DNA of 64,000 nt. It comes from Candidatus Gemmiger faecigallinarum. GTDB lineage: Bacteria; Bacillota; Clostridia; Oscillospirales; Ruminococcaceae. Made by a program: the position numbers and the translations under genes. Below are positions 33,845-44,099 of this stretch, in pieces. The notes under the pieces are model-generated. The model saw nothing but the letters and a program-made list of their open reading frames with translations. It was not told where the DNA came from and ran no database searches. The DNA lies in contig DWVD01000079.1 in NCBI GenBank assembly GCA_019120395.1, positions 47,639-111,638 on the forward strand, in the 5' to 3' direction. Each line of letters starts with the position of its first letter. Within the stretch, counting starts at the first letter, position 1.

Positions 33845-34384
33845 TCAGTGGAAAAACAGCGGCAGGGGTTCCAGGAAGAAGATGTCGGTGCGCTTGGCCG
33901 CATCCCCTTCTGCCAGCGCGGCGCAGCAGCCCACAACGGTGCCGGTGCTGCGGGCGGCCAGCGTTTCCAGCGCATGGAGCGAGCCGCCGGTGGAGATCAC
34001 ATCGTCCACGATCAAAATGCGCTTGCCGTTCATCGCGTCGATGTCTTTTTTGTCGATGACCAGCTTCTGCTTGCCGGCCGTGGTGATGGACTCGTCCTCA
34101 ATGACCACCGGCTCGCTCATGTACAGCTTGACGCCCTTGCGCGCGGTCAGCCAGGGCTTGCCGCTCTGGCGGGCCATCTCGTAGGCCAGGGGGATGCCCT
34201 TGGCCTCGGCGGTCAGGATGATGTCAAAGTCCGGGCACTTGGCCAGCAGGTCGCGGGCGCAGGCGACGGTCAGCTCCACGTCGCCGAACATGATAAAAGC
34301 GGCGATGTCCATGTGGTCGTTGACCTTGCAGATGGGCAGTTCCCGCGTCAGGCCCGCCACGTGAAGGGTATAGGTATCTGCCAT
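33845..34384 (-). CDS. Phosphoribosyltransferase (adenine phosphoribosyltransferase-like)
   Basis: 179 residues, type I phosphoribosyltransferase fold. The PRPP-binding motif is RILIVDDVISTGGSL near residue 120, and a TAEAKGIPLAYEMARQSGKPW block carries the purine-PRT flexible loop region. Length and this region resemble adenine phosphoribosyltransferase and related salvage or regulatory PRTs. The base specificity cannot be read. It lies four bases upstream of comEC and downstream of the HIT gene in the alaS operon. Confidence 0.87.
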   Translation of the reverse strand: MADTYTLHVAGLTRELPICKVNDHMDIAAFIMFGDVELTVACARDLLAKCPDFDIILTAEAKGIPLAYEMARQSGKPWLTARKGVKLYMSEPVVIEDESITTAGKQKLVIDKKDIDAMNGKRILIVDDVISTGGSLHALETLAARSTGTVVGCCAALAEGDAAKRTDIFFLEPLPLFFH

Positions 34385-34518
34385 AATTTTCTTCCCTCTT
34401 TTTCATTCTCCGGGGGTCCCGCAGGCATCCTCGCGACAAACGGCGCTCTGGCTTTGCTGCCGGACTCCCCCTGCCAAACTTAAGCCGCGCAAAACCCGCG
34501 CGGAAAAACGGACCGGGA

Positions 34519-34860
34519 TCAGCCCGGAGGCCAGGCCAGGCTGCGCTTTGCCAGCACATGGAAGTGCAGATGCTTGACGCTCTGGCCGCCGTCCTCGCCC
34601 ACGTTGGTGACGACGCGGTAGCCGCCGTCGCAGCCCAGCTCGGCGCACAGCTTTGCGATGACCGCAAAGACATGGCCCAGCAGCGGGGCATCCGCCTCGG
34701 TCAGCGCAGCGGCCGAGGCGATGTGCGTTTTGGGGATGACCAGAAAATGCACCGGGGCCTGGGGGTCAATGTCGTAAAACGCCAGCAGCATGTCGTCCTC
34801 GTACAGCTTGTTCGAGGGGATCTTCCCTGCCGCAATGTTGCAGAACAGGCAGTCTGCCAT
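34519..34860 (-). CDS. HIT-family nucleotide-binding protein
   Basis: 113 residues. The N-terminus CLFCNIAAGKIPSNKLYEDD and the catalytic histidine triad HLHFHVLA near the C-terminus are diagnostic. HIT (Hint-like) proteins hydrolyse phosphoramidates such as aminoacyl-adenylates. A position right after alaS is common and may reflect removal of aminoacyl-AMP by-products. The start at 34860 has GGAGGG upstream. Confidence 0.95.
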   Translation of the reverse strand: MADCLFCNIAAGKIPSNKLYEDDMLLAFYDIDPQAPVHFLVIPKTHIASAAALTEADAPLLGHVFAVIAKLCAELGCDGGYRVVTNVGEDGGQSVKHLHFHVLAKRSLAWPPG

Positions 34861-34989
34861 GATGTTGCCCTCCTTTGTGATGGACCGGATGCCGGTCCGG
34901 GATTTTGGGTAAACCGCCCGCCGCAGGGGGCCGGCCAAAACCGGCAGCCCCCGCCCGGCAGTTTATCGTGCACAGGTATTATACACCAC

Positions 34990-37650
34990 TCAGCCGTTTT
35001 TTTCCAGCTCCGCTTTCACGATGCCGGCAACGGCGGCCAGCGCCTCATCGATCTTGGTGTTGTCGCGGATGCCGGCCATGGCAAAGTCGGGCTTGCCGCC
35101 GCCGTTGCCGCCGGCAATGGCCGCGATCTGCTTGGCCAGCAGGCCGGCCTTCAGGCCGCGGGCCTGGGCGTTTTTGCTGACGCTGACGGCCAGTGTGGTC
35201 TTGCCGGCGTCAGAGCCGATCAGCGCCGCAACCACATTGGGGGCCTTGTCGCGGATCTTGTCGCACATGCTGCGCAGCGCGTCGGAGCCGGTGCCGCTGA
35301 AGAAGGCGGTGACGATGCGCACGCCGTCCACATCCTCGGCCGCGTCGAACAGGCCGTCGATCTTGGCGGCGGCGATGCTTGCGCGGGCGATGTCCAGCTG
35401 CTTGTTGGCCTCCTTCAGCTCCGCCACAACGGCCGCCACGCGGGCGGGCAGGTCGTGCACATTGCCCACCTTCAGGCAGCGGGCGGCGCAGTCCAGCTCG
35501 TTGCAGCGTTCGTCCAGCAGGCGCAGCACGCCGTAGCCGGTGGTAGCCTCGATGCGGCGGATGCCGGCGGCCACGCTGCTCTCGCTGAGGATGCGGAAGC
35601 AGCCGATCTGGGCGGTGTTCTTTACATGGGTGCCGCCGCAGAACTCGGTGCTCCAGCCGCAGACGTCCACCACGCGGACCACGTCGCCGTATTTCTCGCC
35701 AAACAGCGCCATGGCGCCCAGCTTTTTGGCCTCGTCGATGGGCATGTTGCGGACTTCCACCGGCAGCGAGGCAAAGATCTTGTCATTGACGCGGCGCTCG
35801 ACCTCTTTCAGCTCCTCCGGGGTGACGGCGCTGAAATGGGTGAAGTCAAAGTGGGTGATCTTGTCGTCCTGGTAGCTGCCGGCCTGGTGCACATGGTCGC
35901 CCAGCACTTCCCGCAGGGCAGCCTGCAGCAGATGGGTGGCGGTGTGGTTGCGGCAGATGGCCATGCGGCGGCCTTCCTCCACCACGGCGTCCACCTCGTC
36001 GCCCACCTTGATGGTACCTTCCAGCAGGGTGCAGGTGTGGACATAGTAGCCCTTGGGCGTCTTTTTCACCTGATCGACCCGCAGCTTGGCGTCGCCGGAG
36101 GCGATATAGCCGTGGTCGGCCACCTGGCCGCCCATCTCGGCGTAGAAGGGGGTGCGGTCCAGTACCACCAGAACGTCCTCTTTCTGCTCCACATCGGTGG
36201 CAATGGCGTCGGCCAGTTCCTCGCCCTCGGACAGGGCCACGACCTTGGCGCGCTCGGACAGGGTGTCGTAGCCGTCAAAAACGGTGGGCTCGGCGTCCAG
36301 CTCGCCAAACAGGTCGGCGGCCCAGCCGGAGATGTCCTTGGCCAGGCGCTCGGCGCGGGCGCGTTCCCGCTGCTTGGTCATCTCGGCATGGAAGGCGTCC
36401 TCGTCCACGTTCAGGCCGGCTTCGGCGGCGATCTCGCGGGTCAGGTCCAGCGGGAAGCCGAAGGTATCGTTGAGCTTGAAAGCCTCCTCGCCGGAAAGGG
36501 TCTTGAGACCGGAAGTCGCCAGCTTGTCGATCATGCTGTGCAGGATGTTCAGGCCGGCGTCGATGGTGCGGCCGAAACGCTCCTCCTCGGTGCCGATGAC
36601 CTTTTTGATGTAGGCCTCGTGCTCACGCAGCTCCGGGTAGCCCTGCTCGCTGGAGGCGATGACAGTGTCCACCAGCTCGGTCAGGAAGGGGCGGTCGATG
36701 CCCAGCATCCGGCCGTGGCGGGCGGCGCGGCGCAGCAGGCGGCGCAGCACATAGCCGCGGCCCTCGTTGGAGGGCAGGATGCCGTCCGACACCATGAACA
36801 CGGTGGAGCGGATGTGGTCGGTGATAACGCGGATGGAGATGTCGTCCTTCTCGTTCTGCTTGTAGGTCTTGCCGGCGATGTGCTCCACATGATGCAGCAC
36901 GGCGGCGACGGTGTCCACCTCGAACAGGTTGCCCACGCCCTGCATCACGCAGGCCAGGCGCTCCAGACCCATGCCGGTGTCGATGTTGGGCTTGGCCAGG
37001 CGCTCGTAGTGGCCGTTGCCGTCCGAGTCGAACTGGCTGAACACCAGGTTCCAGATTTCCATATAGCGGTCGCAGTCGCAGCCGACGCCGCAGGTGGGCT
37101 TGCCGCAGCCGAACTCCGGGCCGCGGTCATAGTAGATCTCGGAGCAGGGGCCGCAGGGGCCGGAGCCGTGCTCCCAGAAGTTGTCCTCCTTGCCGAAGCG
37201 GACCATGTGGTCCTCCGGGATGCCGATCTTTTTGGTCCAGATGTCGTAGGCCTCGTCGTCCTCCAGATAGACCGAGATATAGAGCTTTTCGGCGGGGATC
37301 TCCAACGTCTGGGTCAAGAACTCCCAGGCCCAGGGGATGACTTCCTCTTTGAAATAGTCCTGGAAACTGAAGTTGCCCAGCATCTCGAAGAAGGTGCCAT
37401 GGCGGGCGGTGATGCCCACGCGCTCGATGTCCGGGGTGCGGATGCATTTCTGGCAGGTGGTCACCCGGTGGCGGGGCGGCTCCTCCTGGCCCAGGAACCA
37501 TTTCTTCATGGGGGCCATGCCGCTGTTGATCAAAAGCAGGCTGGGGTCGTCTTTCGGCACCAGCGGGAAGCTGCCCAGGCGCAGGTGGCCCTTGCCCTCA
37601 AAAAAATGCAGATACTTTTCGCGCAGATCGTTCAAACCTGTCCATTGCAT
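34990..37650 (-). CDS. alaS: Alanine-tRNA ligase
   Basis: 886 residues, full length. The class II catalytic core has the FEGKGHLRLGSFPLVPKDDPSLLLINSGMAPMKKWF N-terminus and ARHGTFFEMLGNFSFQDYFK motif 2. The editing domain (about 550-720) carries the zinc/editing motif HTATHLL and CGGTH (about residue 670), and a C-terminal oligomerisation domain follows. It charges tRNA-Ala and clears mischarged Ser/Gly. Expression is controlled by the T-box leader upstream. The ATG at 37650 follows GGAGAG and begins MQWTGLNDLREKYL. Confidence 0.98.
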   Translation of the reverse strand: MQWTGLNDLREKYLHFFEGKGHLRLGSFPLVPKDDPSLLLINSGMAPMKKWFLGQEEPPRHRVTTCQKCIRTPDIERVGITARHGTFFEMLGNFSFQDYFKEEVIPWAWEFLTQTLEIPAEKLYISVYLEDDEAYDIWTKKIGIPEDHMVRFGKEDNFWEHGSGPCGPCSEIYYDRGPEFGCGKPTCGVGCDCDRYMEIWNLVFSQFDSDGNGHYERLAKPNIDTGMGLERLACVMQGVGNLFEVDTVAAVLHHVEHIAGKTYKQNEKDDISIRVITDHIRSTVFMVSDGILPSNEGRGYVLRRLLRRAARHGRMLGIDRPFLTELVDTVIASSEQGYPELREHEAYIKKVIGTEEERFGRTIDAGLNILHSMIDKLATSGLKTLSGEEAFKLNDTFGFPLDLTREIAAEAGLNVDEDAFHAEMTKQRERARAERLAKDISGWAADLFGELDAEPTVFDGYDTLSERAKVVALSEGEELADAIATDVEQKEDVLVVLDRTPFYAEMGGQVADHGYIASGDAKLRVDQVKKTPKGYYVHTCTLLEGTIKVGDEVDAVVEEGRRMAICRNHTATHLLQAALREVLGDHVHQAGSYQDDKITHFDFTHFSAVTPEELKEVERRVNDKIFASLPVEVRNMPIDEAKKLGAMALFGEKYGDVVRVVDVCGWSTEFCGGTHVKNTAQIGCFRILSESSVAAGIRRIEATTGYGVLRLLDERCNELDCAARCLKVGNVHDLPARVAAVVAELKEANKQLDIARASIAAAKIDGLFDAAEDVDGVRIVTAFFSGTGSDALRSMCDKIRDKAPNVVAALIGSDAGKTTLAVSVSKNAQARGLKAGLLAKQIAAIAGGNGGGKPDFAMAGIRDNTKIDEALAAVAGIVKAELEKNG

Positions 37651-37716
37651 AGTTCGTTGACTCTCCATTCCCTTTTTCTTGCATTTGGCTCTTTCCGTTT
37701 GGCAAAGCGCGGGCCG

Positions 37717-37986
37717 CAAAAGAATAAGCCTCCGCCCCAATTTCTGGGACGAAGGCTGGATCTGCTTCCGTGGTACCACCCGGTTTGCGGGCTGCGCTGC
37801 CTTTTGGGTACAACAGGGCGGCCCGCCGCTTTGCCCGCATTAACGCTGCGGTCACGCCCGGTTCTTCCGGGGGCTCGGGGGCGGCGTTCCTCCCGGCATC
37901 CGCAGGCGCTTTGCAGCAAAACAGCGCCCTCTCTGAAGCGAAGCCGTCGGGGAGGTTGACCCCTTCTCAGCCTTTGGCATTTAACA
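37717..37986 (-). ncRNA. T-box riboswitch of alaS
   Basis: The leader carries the conserved T-box sequence GGGTGGTACCACGG (around 37772-37785). A terminator hairpin follows, whose arms 37746-37757 and 37727-37738 pair over 12 bases with two G-U pairs and end in a T-rich tail. A Stem I GA motif (CAGAGAGGGCGCTG) lies in its 5' half. T boxes bind uncharged tRNA, here presumably tRNA-Ala, and allow readthrough into the synthetase gene. I did not fix the exact specifier codon by eye. Confidence 0.93.
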
Positions 37987-37991
37987 TAACA

Positions 37992-38020
37992 ATTATATGC
38001 CGCCTTTTGCGTGTTGTCAA
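37992..38020 (-). promoter_or_regulatory. Consensus sigma-A promoter of the alaS leader
   Basis: Minus strand TTGACA, exactly 17 bases, TATAAT. The -35 contains the TGA stop codon of the upstream PBP gene. Confidence 0.95.
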
Positions 38021-39624
38021 CCGTTTTCCAGCGCATGCAGCGCGTCCGCCACGCGGGCGAACACGGCGGCGCTGCTGGTCTGCGGCTCCAGCGTGGCGTC
38101 CTGCAGGACGGTGATGACGTACCGCGGTTCCTCAGCCGGGTAAAAGCCGGAGAACCAGTAGTTGAGCAGCTCCTCCCCCTCCGCATCAAACTGGCCGGTC
38201 TGGGCGGTGCCGGTCTTGCCTCCGGCGTCCCCCCAGGCCGGCGCCGCCGCCGCGCCGATCCCTTCCTCCACCACGCTTTGCAGCATGCTGCGCAGCACCC
38301 GTGCCGTGGCGGAGCCAAACACCCGTTCCGGCTCCGCGGCGGCGGCCGGCTCCGACAGCGCCAGGGTATCGCTGTCCACCACGCCGCGCACAAATGTCAG
38401 CGGCCGGTAATGCCCGCCCTCCGCCACCGTCAGCATCATGGCGGTGACCTGCACCGGGGTGACGGTCAGTTGCCCCTGCCCGAACGAAAACATGGCCAGC
38501 TGCCCGACATTCTCCAGCGCGTCGGTATCCGGCAGGACGCCGGCCTCGGTTTTCAGGCCGCCTGCAACGGCTGTCGCCCTGCCAAATCCCAGCCGCTGCG
38601 CCATATCGTGCACCCTTTGTACGCCAAGCGCCTGCCCCAGCGCCACAAAGTAGCAGTTGCAGCTTTGCTCCAGCGCGTTTCGCAGGTTGACGGTCCCATG
38701 CGCACGGCCGGACGCACAGTGGTATACCTGGTCCGCCACCTCGATGGCGCCGGTGCAGTCATGGGTGAACCAGTCCAGTCCGGCCTCATAAGCCGCGGCG
38801 GCCAGCACCACTTTGAACACCGACCCTGCGCTGAACGAGGCAAACGCCCGGTTGATCAGCGAAGTATCGTTGGCCGTGATACTTTTTTGGATGTTGTCCG
38901 GATCAAATTCCGGCACGCTGACGCTGGCCAGCACCTCGGCGGTGTCCACGTCCGCCACAACGATACACCCCGTCTCCATCCCGTTCTTAGCGATCCCCTC
39001 GCAGGCGCGCTGGATCTGGGCGTCCAGCGTAAGCTGAACGCCCAGCCCGCTGCCCGCCTCTTTCGTCTCCACATTGGGCGACGTGCCGTCCAAAAGGCTC
39101 CCCTGCGCCGTGGTGGCGCAGGCCACCACCCGGGCGTCCGCCGCGGACGAGAGCACGTCGTCATAGGCCATCTCCAGCCCGGACACCCCATGGCCGTCGC
39201 CGTCCAGGTAGCCGATCAGATGCGGCGCGATGGGCGCGTCCAGATACCGCCGGCTGCCCGGATAGGTGTAGATGCCGTTGGCGCTCAGGTCGCCGGAGAC
39301 CTGCACCAGAAACGGCTGGGCGCTGTTGCGGTTGTCATAAAGCTCGCTTTGCTGCGCGTAAGGCACATAGGGGAACAGGCGCGCATAGCTGGAATCGCCG
39401 GGGATGCACAGCGCATACCATTGCTGCCGCACGCCGGTCAGGCGGCGGCCCTCGCGGTCAAAAAAATCGCCGCGGCTGCGGGGCAGCGCAGTGGTAGAGA
39501 CCGTCTGTGCACCGGCGCTGACCGCATAGCCGGTGTCTGTGGCGATCCATAGCACGCGGCAGAGCACGATGCCGAACAGCAGCACCAGCGCGGCGCAGAC
39601 AACATTCAGGCGGCGGCGCGTCAT
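38017..39624 (-). CDS. Class B penicillin-binding protein (transpeptidase)
   Basis: 535 residues. One N-terminal membrane anchor (about 7-25) and the PBP dimerisation motif RGDFFDREGRRL (about 48-60) are present. The transpeptidase domain has SVFK (SxxK) in FSAGSVFKVV, SCN (SxN) in EQSCNCYF and KTG in GGKTGTAQTG. It cross-links peptidoglycan outside the membrane. The size is slightly small for PBP2/PBP3 types; it may serve cell division, elongation or sporulation. The start at 39624 has a GGAGGGGGGG ribosome site. A 10-bp inverted repeat lies in its leader. Confidence 0.93.
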   Translation of the reverse strand: MTRRRLNVVCAALVLLFGIVLCRVLWIATDTGYAVSAGAQTVSTTALPRSRGDFFDREGRRLTGVRQQWYALCIPGDSSYARLFPYVPYAQQSELYDNRNSAQPFLVQVSGDLSANGIYTYPGSRRYLDAPIAPHLIGYLDGDGHGVSGLEMAYDDVLSSAADARVVACATTAQGSLLDGTSPNVETKEAGSGLGVQLTLDAQIQRACEGIAKNGMETGCIVVADVDTAEVLASVSVPEFDPDNIQKSITANDTSLINRAFASFSAGSVFKVVLAAAAYEAGLDWFTHDCTGAIEVADQVYHCASGRAHGTVNLRNALEQSCNCYFVALGQALGVQRVHDMAQRLGFGRATAVAGGLKTEAGVLPDTDALENVGQLAMFSFGQGQLTVTPVQVTAMMLTVAEGGHYRPLTFVRGVVDSDTLALSEPAAAAEPERVFGSATARVLRSMLQSVVEEGIGAAAAPAWGDAGGKTGTAQTGQFDAEGEELLNYWFSGFYPAEEPRYVITVLQDATLEPQTSSAAVFARVADALHALENG

Positions 39625-39648
39625 GCGTGTTTCCCCCCCTCCGCTATT

Positions 39649-39678
39649 TGTACAAAGATGTCTTTTCCTCTTTGTACA
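39649..39678. repeat. 10-bp inverted repeat upstream of the PBP gene
   Basis: TGTACAAAGA (39649-39658) and TCTTTGTACA (39669-39678) are perfect complements ten bases apart. Each arm itself contains the palindrome TGTACA. It lies 25-55 bases before the PBP start. It could be an operator for a dimeric repressor or an mRNA hairpin. Confidence 0.7.
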
Positions 39679-39696
39679 GTCTGCCCGGAACCGCAA

Positions 39697-39728
39697 AAAA
39701 CATACGTCCGGGGGCATAGCCCCGGACG
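39697..39728 (-). terminator. Terminator after the VanZ-like gene
   Basis: Arms 39705-39713 and 39720-39728 (9 bp, GC-rich, six-base loop) are followed on the minus strand by ATGTTTTTTG. Confidence 0.85.
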
Positions 39729-39753
39729 CCGCGTTGGTTCTACGTTTATCCTG

Positions 39754-40257
39754 CTATCCTGCGTTCGGGTCCCCGGTCTGCTGGCGCCGGGCACGGCGGC
39801 AGGCCTGCCAGTGCCAAAGGCCGCAGACCGCCAGCACGCAGGGGGCAAACCCCAGCGCATCCACCAAAATGTCCGCGGCCAGGCAGGCCCTGCCGGGGAC
39901 AAAATACTGGTGCAGCTCATCACCGGCAGCATACAGCAGGCAGACCGCCAGCGCCGCCCCCGCGCAGCGCAGCAGCCGCTTTGCCGGCCGCCCGGCCCCG
40001 GCGTACAAAAAGCCGCAGGCTGCCAGCCCGGCGGTAATACCCAGCAGGCAGTACAGCCACACATGCGCCCACTTGCGCAGGTTGGCATGGAAATCGGCAC
40101 TGAACCAGCCGGGCGCGGCCTGGGCCATATCCTCCTGCTGGAGCCGCTGCGCCAGTTGGGCGGACAGTGCATAGGACTGCTCCCCCGGCTGGGCGGACAG
40201 CACAAAAATGATCACCATAACGCCCAGCATCATGGCCAGAAAAATCCACTTTTTCAT
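39754..40257 (-). CDS. VanZ-family membrane protein
   Basis: 167 residues with four or so helices. It has the family pattern FVLSAQPGEQS near residue 20, LRKWAHVWLYCLLG near residue 60 and DELHQYFVPGRACLAADILVDALG near residue 115. VanZ of enterococci gives low-level teicoplanin resistance by an unknown route, and chromosomal homologues are widespread and not necessarily resistance genes. It lies between an alpha/beta hydrolase and a PBP on the same strand. Confidence 0.92.
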   Translation of the reverse strand: MKKWIFLAMMLGVMVIIFVLSAQPGEQSYALSAQLAQRLQQEDMAQAAPGWFSADFHANLRKWAHVWLYCLLGITAGLAACGFLYAGAGRPAKRLLRCAGAALAVCLLYAAGDELHQYFVPGRACLAADILVDALGFAPCVLAVCGLWHWQACRRARRQQTGDPNAG

Positions 40258-40291
40258 GCCGCCCGCCTTCCTTCCGGTTTGCTCTTGCCGG

Positions 40292-41236
40292 TCAAAGCAC
40301 ATGGTTGTCGCGCAAAAATTCTTCGATCACCTGCCGGTAGCGCGCCGGGTCGGACAGGCAGCTCATGGCGTGGGCTGCACCGGCAAACACCGCCTTGCGC
40401 CGCGGGCCGGTGCGCTTGGCGTCGTAGTTTTCCTGCAGCATCCAATAGGGCACGTAGGTGTCGGCGTCGCCGTGGATGAACAGCATGGGGGTATCGCCGC
40501 TGCGGGCCACCGCTTCCGCCGGCTCCACCTTGGAAAACCGCACGCCGGTGCGCAGCCAGGCCACCGCCATGCAAGGGTACAAAAGCACCGACGGCGGCAG
40601 GTGATACCGCGTTTTCATCACCCAGGCCAGCTGCTTTTTCAGGCTGGAATAGCCGCAGTCCTCAATGACAAAGGCCAGATGACGGTCCATGGCGCTGTGC
40701 AGCATGACGGTGGCCGCGCCCATCGACTCGCCGTGGGTGCCCAGCAGGCAGCTTTTGCCGTATTTTTTCCGTGCCCAGGCGCAGACTGTGGCAAGGTCGT
40801 CCGCTTCCCGCCGGCCCATGGTGGTCAGGGCCTTGTCGGACGCGCCATGGTTGCGCTGGTCGTAAACGATGCACGCAAAGCCCAGCTGCCGGAAGATGGC
40901 CGCGTATTTCAGGCTGGAGATCAGGTTTTCGCCATGGCCGTGCACGATCACCACCACGCGGGTGCGGCCATCCGCGGGTTTTGCCGCCGGGTCGCGGGGG
41001 ATCACCGCGCCGCGCAGCCGGTACCCGTAGCGGCTTTTCAGGGTAAAATCCTGCCGGTCCCAGTTTTTCTCCCAATCGGCCAGGGTAAGGCCGGCCAGAG
41101 CCAGTTCTTTCTTGCAGGCTTCCCGGTTGTCCAGCTGCTGGCGGGGTTTGACCACAATATTGGTAAGCCCCCACTCGGCCGCAAACAGCGCCGCCGCCCC
41201 TGCCGCCAAAATCTGCCAGGATCTGATTTTCGCCAA
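40292..41236 (-). CDS. Alpha/beta hydrolase, membrane-anchored
   Basis: 314 residues from a TTG start at 41236, chosen because GGAGGTGG lies five bases upstream and no ATG fits. A signal anchor (about 7-24) precedes a soluble alpha/beta hydrolase domain. The domain has VVVIVHGHGEN, the nucleophile elbow GESMG in LLGTHGESMGAAT, the acid in FIHGDADTYVP and the base in AAHAMS. The layout resembles the YqkD/BAAT-like group. Substrate unknown. The VanZ gene follows 34 bases after it. Confidence 0.87.
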   Translation of the reverse strand: MAKIRSWQILAAGAAALFAAEWGLTNIVVKPRQQLDNREACKKELALAGLTLADWEKNWDRQDFTLKSRYGYRLRGAVIPRDPAAKPADGRTRVVVIVHGHGENLISSLKYAAIFRQLGFACIVYDQRNHGASDKALTTMGRREADDLATVCAWARKKYGKSCLLGTHGESMGAATVMLHSAMDRHLAFVIEDCGYSSLKKQLAWVMKTRYHLPPSVLLYPCMAVAWLRTGVRFSKVEPAEAVARSGDTPMLFIHGDADTYVPYWMLQENYDAKRTGPRRKAVFAGAAHAMSCLSDPARYRQVIEEFLRDNHVL

Positions 41237-41610
41237 GGCTGCCACCTCCGTTTTTGCCGCAACATCGCCGGCCCTGCCGCCCGACGTTTGGACACAGTGT
41301 TTATCTTTTGTAATACAAGGATACCAAGTTTTTGCCGGCATTGCAAGTGCGGGATATCCCTGCCATCCTATGCGGCGGCGCCGTCCTATGTCTCCTGCCG
41401 GGGGTGCGTTTTGGGTTGCGTCGCCTCCCCAGGCCAGCACGGCAATCAGACCTCGAAAATTCTGCCCCGACCGCTTTTCGTCGGACGGCTCCTGCCGCTT
41501 TTCTGCCCGCCGCATACCGGTTCCGGCTAATTTAACAATACGCAAACATTTTTGCTTACAAGAAACATATATCTTGCAACCACTCTCCTGGCGGGCGGTT
41601 TTCGGGACAC
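41237..41610. other. Gene-free interval between groEL terminator and the hydrolase gene
   Basis: About 375 bases without a supported gene. A 45-base AT-richer patch lies around 41524-41580 and another around 41297-41345, which may hold a promoter for the hydrolase gene, but no clean -35/-10 pair stands out. Confidence 0.4.
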
Positions 41611-41645
41611 AAAAAGAGGCCGGAGCCATCAGGCTCCGGCCTCTT
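41611..41645 (-). terminator. Terminator after groEL
   Basis: A perfect 14-bp stem (41614-41627 with 41632-41645), loop of four, with a TTT tail on the minus strand. Confidence 0.9.
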
Positions 41646-41682
41646 GGGGTGTCCGGTTGTGTCAGCGGGCGACTGGACGCGC

Positions 41683-43662
<1,980 letters not shown>

Positions 43663-43682
43663 TCAAATGGAAACTTGGTGAT

Positions 43683-43709
43683 TTAGCACTCGTTTATCTT
43701 GACTGCTAA
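43683..43709 (-). promoter_or_regulatory. CIRCE operator (HrcA site)
   Basis: TTAGCACTC, nine bases, GACTGCTAA. One base differs from the consensus (GAGTGCTAA). It lies directly after the groES transcription start, so HrcA binding would block the operon until heat or misfolding stress releases it. Confidence 0.93.
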
Positions 43710-43717
43710 CATGATAT

Positions 43718-43746
43718 ATTGTAGTCATTTGCCCGGCAAAAATCAA
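43718..43746 (-). promoter_or_regulatory. Sigma-A promoter of groES-groEL
   Basis: Minus strand TTGATT, 17 bases, TACAAT, placing the start about at 43711, next to the CIRCE element. Confidence 0.85.
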
Positions 43747-44039
43747 GCCCCGAAAGCAAAAAAAGTATAAACTTTTTGTGAATTTCATTTTTTGCGCTTT
43801 GCAGCGCCGATTTCCCGGATTTTTGCGTGCCTGCCCCGCCGTTTTCCGCCGGAAGGAGCCTTTCCGCCGGCGCTTCATGCAGCCGCATGCGGCGCGTTTT
43901 CCCCCTTGGCCGCGCCCCGCATCGGGGGCAGATCCGTGCCGTGCACGGGGCTGTTCCGCGCATTTTTCGCCGCAAAAGACACGGTTTGGCACTCCGGGTC
44001 GGACGCCGCCAATTTAGCGCACGGCGGACGCGGCTGCAA
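43747..44039. other. Gene-free interval between groES promoter and clpX terminator
   Basis: About 290 bases. Several short frames overlap here with Arg/Pro-rich translations and no ribosome sites. An AT-rich stretch lies immediately upstream of the groES promoter (43750-43800). Nothing else is recognised. Confidence 0.45.
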
Positions 44040-44073
44040 AAAAGCACGGACGCTTTTTTACGTCCGTGCCTTT
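44040..44073 (-). terminator. Terminator after clpX
   Basis: GCACGGACG (44044-44052) pairs with CGTCCGTGC (44061-44069), followed by TTTTTT on the minus strand. Confidence 0.88.
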
Positions 44074-44099
44074 TGCAGTGTTATTGTACTGCCGCAGCG

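Noticed and set aside
34558..37959. Very long plus-strand open frame (over 1100 codons) opposite alaS and HIT
   Set aside because: It mirrors alaS exactly, has a Val/Ala/His-rich composition typical of antisense shadows in GC-rich DNA, and lacks a ribosome site or family motifs.
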